Origin: CAZNAQ01 sp964585585 | Lineage (GTDB): Bacteria; Patescibacteriota; Patescibacteriia; Patescibacteriales; JAGXOH01 | Reading direction: 5' to 3' | Length of the DNA: 35,154 nucleotides | Assembly (NCBI GenBank): GCA_964585585.1 | Contig: CAZPEL010000004.1 | Coordinates: forward strand, 1-35,154 | Part shown: piece after piece, positions 35,021 to 35,154 of the stretch | Layout of the letters: every line of letters begins with the position of its first letter | How positions within the stretch are numbered: the first letter of the stretch is position 1 | Notes under the pieces: model-generated | Told to the model about the DNA's origin: nothing | The model's input: the letters and a program-made list of their open reading frames with translations, nothing else | The model's database searches: none | Made by a program: the position numbers and the translations under genes

Positions 35021-35049
35021 AAAATAACACAAAAAATAATATTTGTCAA
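35021..35049 (-). promoter_or_regulatory. Candidate promoter of the 34567-34965 gene
   Basis: Perfect TTGACA (35044-35049, minus strand), 17 bases, then TATTTT (35021-35026), in very AT-rich DNA. The leader would be about 50 bases. Confidence 0.5.
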
Positions 35050-35089
35050 TGTATTGTGATAATGTGCACACACATATGGCGAATTGGTC

Positions 35090-35126
35090 GCGTTGCAGCC
35101 TACCGTCAGGTGACTGCAACGCTTTT
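35090..35126. other. Stem-loop at the right end of the window
   Basis: GCGTTGCAG (35090-35098) pairs perfectly with CTGCAACGC (35114-35122); an inner CCT/AGG pair is possible. TTTT follows on the plus strand. No plus-strand gene ends here; it may be the 3' end structure of a minus-strand gene outside the window, or a regulatory hairpin. Confidence 0.5.
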
Positions 35127-35154
35127 GAGGTCTAACCATTTTCTTCGGTTTTAT

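Noticed and set aside
35012..35154. A minus-strand open frame of about 48 codons reaching the right edge.
   Set aside because: It runs through the stem-loop and into AT-rich non-coding-like DNA, has no recognisable protein pattern, and would contain the candidate promoter of the next gene.

Overview
The window reads as a chromosomal segment of a small-genome bacterium, most probably a member of the Candidate Phyla Radiation (Patescibacteria, Parcubacteria-like). This is an inference from gene content: many short secreted or membrane proteins of unknown function, a Thermotoga-type ferredoxin, an archaeal-type class I fructose-bisphosphate aldolase, a DUF6485 protein, a C39-like protease with the G-(R/K)-ILL-VE repeat that I associate with this group, and a GC-rich palindrome that encodes LPAGR-type peptides where it is read through. 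There is no rRNA, tRNA, CRISPR array, transposase or phage gene.

Layout. 1-5573 (minus): a surface-polysaccharide operon, in transcription order O-antigen ligase-like protein, a GT2-radical SAM fusion, a GT4 glycosyltransferase and an anchored beta-propeller protein cut by the window edge. 5707-11566 (minus): an envelope cluster with a Wzz-like protein carrying an acidic tail, an OmpA-like/coiled-coil membrane protein, a lipoprotein, a double-LysM protein with a beta-rich C-terminus, and a small secreted protein behind its own promoter and a structured leader. 11807-14811: an HTH/nucleotidyltransferase-like regulator, then a plus-strand PP2C-like/coiled-coil/propeller membrane protein. 14880-19843: housekeeping genes (rplL and rplJ with a candidate attenuator, ferredoxin, gpmI, class I aldolase) and a lipoprotein DJ-1/PfpI. 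19845-23406 (minus): a sensory operon with a beta-helix-like membrane protein, an Ig-like membrane protein, a receiver and a PAS histidine kinase. 23470-24288: DUF6485 and YkuK-type genes on divergent, apparently leaderless promoters. 24337-29969 (minus): a TetR-HlyD-RND efflux operon with a palindromic operator at its promoter. 30091-31125: a secreted C39-like protease. 31174-33129 (minus): a cytosolic PAS kinase and two tandem receivers. 33235-34475 (minus): two half-size permease-like proteins and a NifX/NifB-type protein. 34567-34965: an unknown protein.

How it works together. Most of the window concerns the cell surface: polysaccharide synthesis, chain-length control, peptidoglycan-binding proteins, efflux and two sensory systems whose three receivers all lack an output domain. 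Two translation-start styles coexist. Five genes, four of them in the envelope cluster, have a perfect AGGAGG Shine-Dalgarno; nearly all others have none, and three appear leaderless. The most interesting regulatory elements are the candidate antiterminator/terminator in the rplJ leader and the switch-like leader before the 5707-6123 gene. The most interesting protein-level items are the GT2-radical SAM fusion, the envelope cluster, and the split permease plus NifX-like module.
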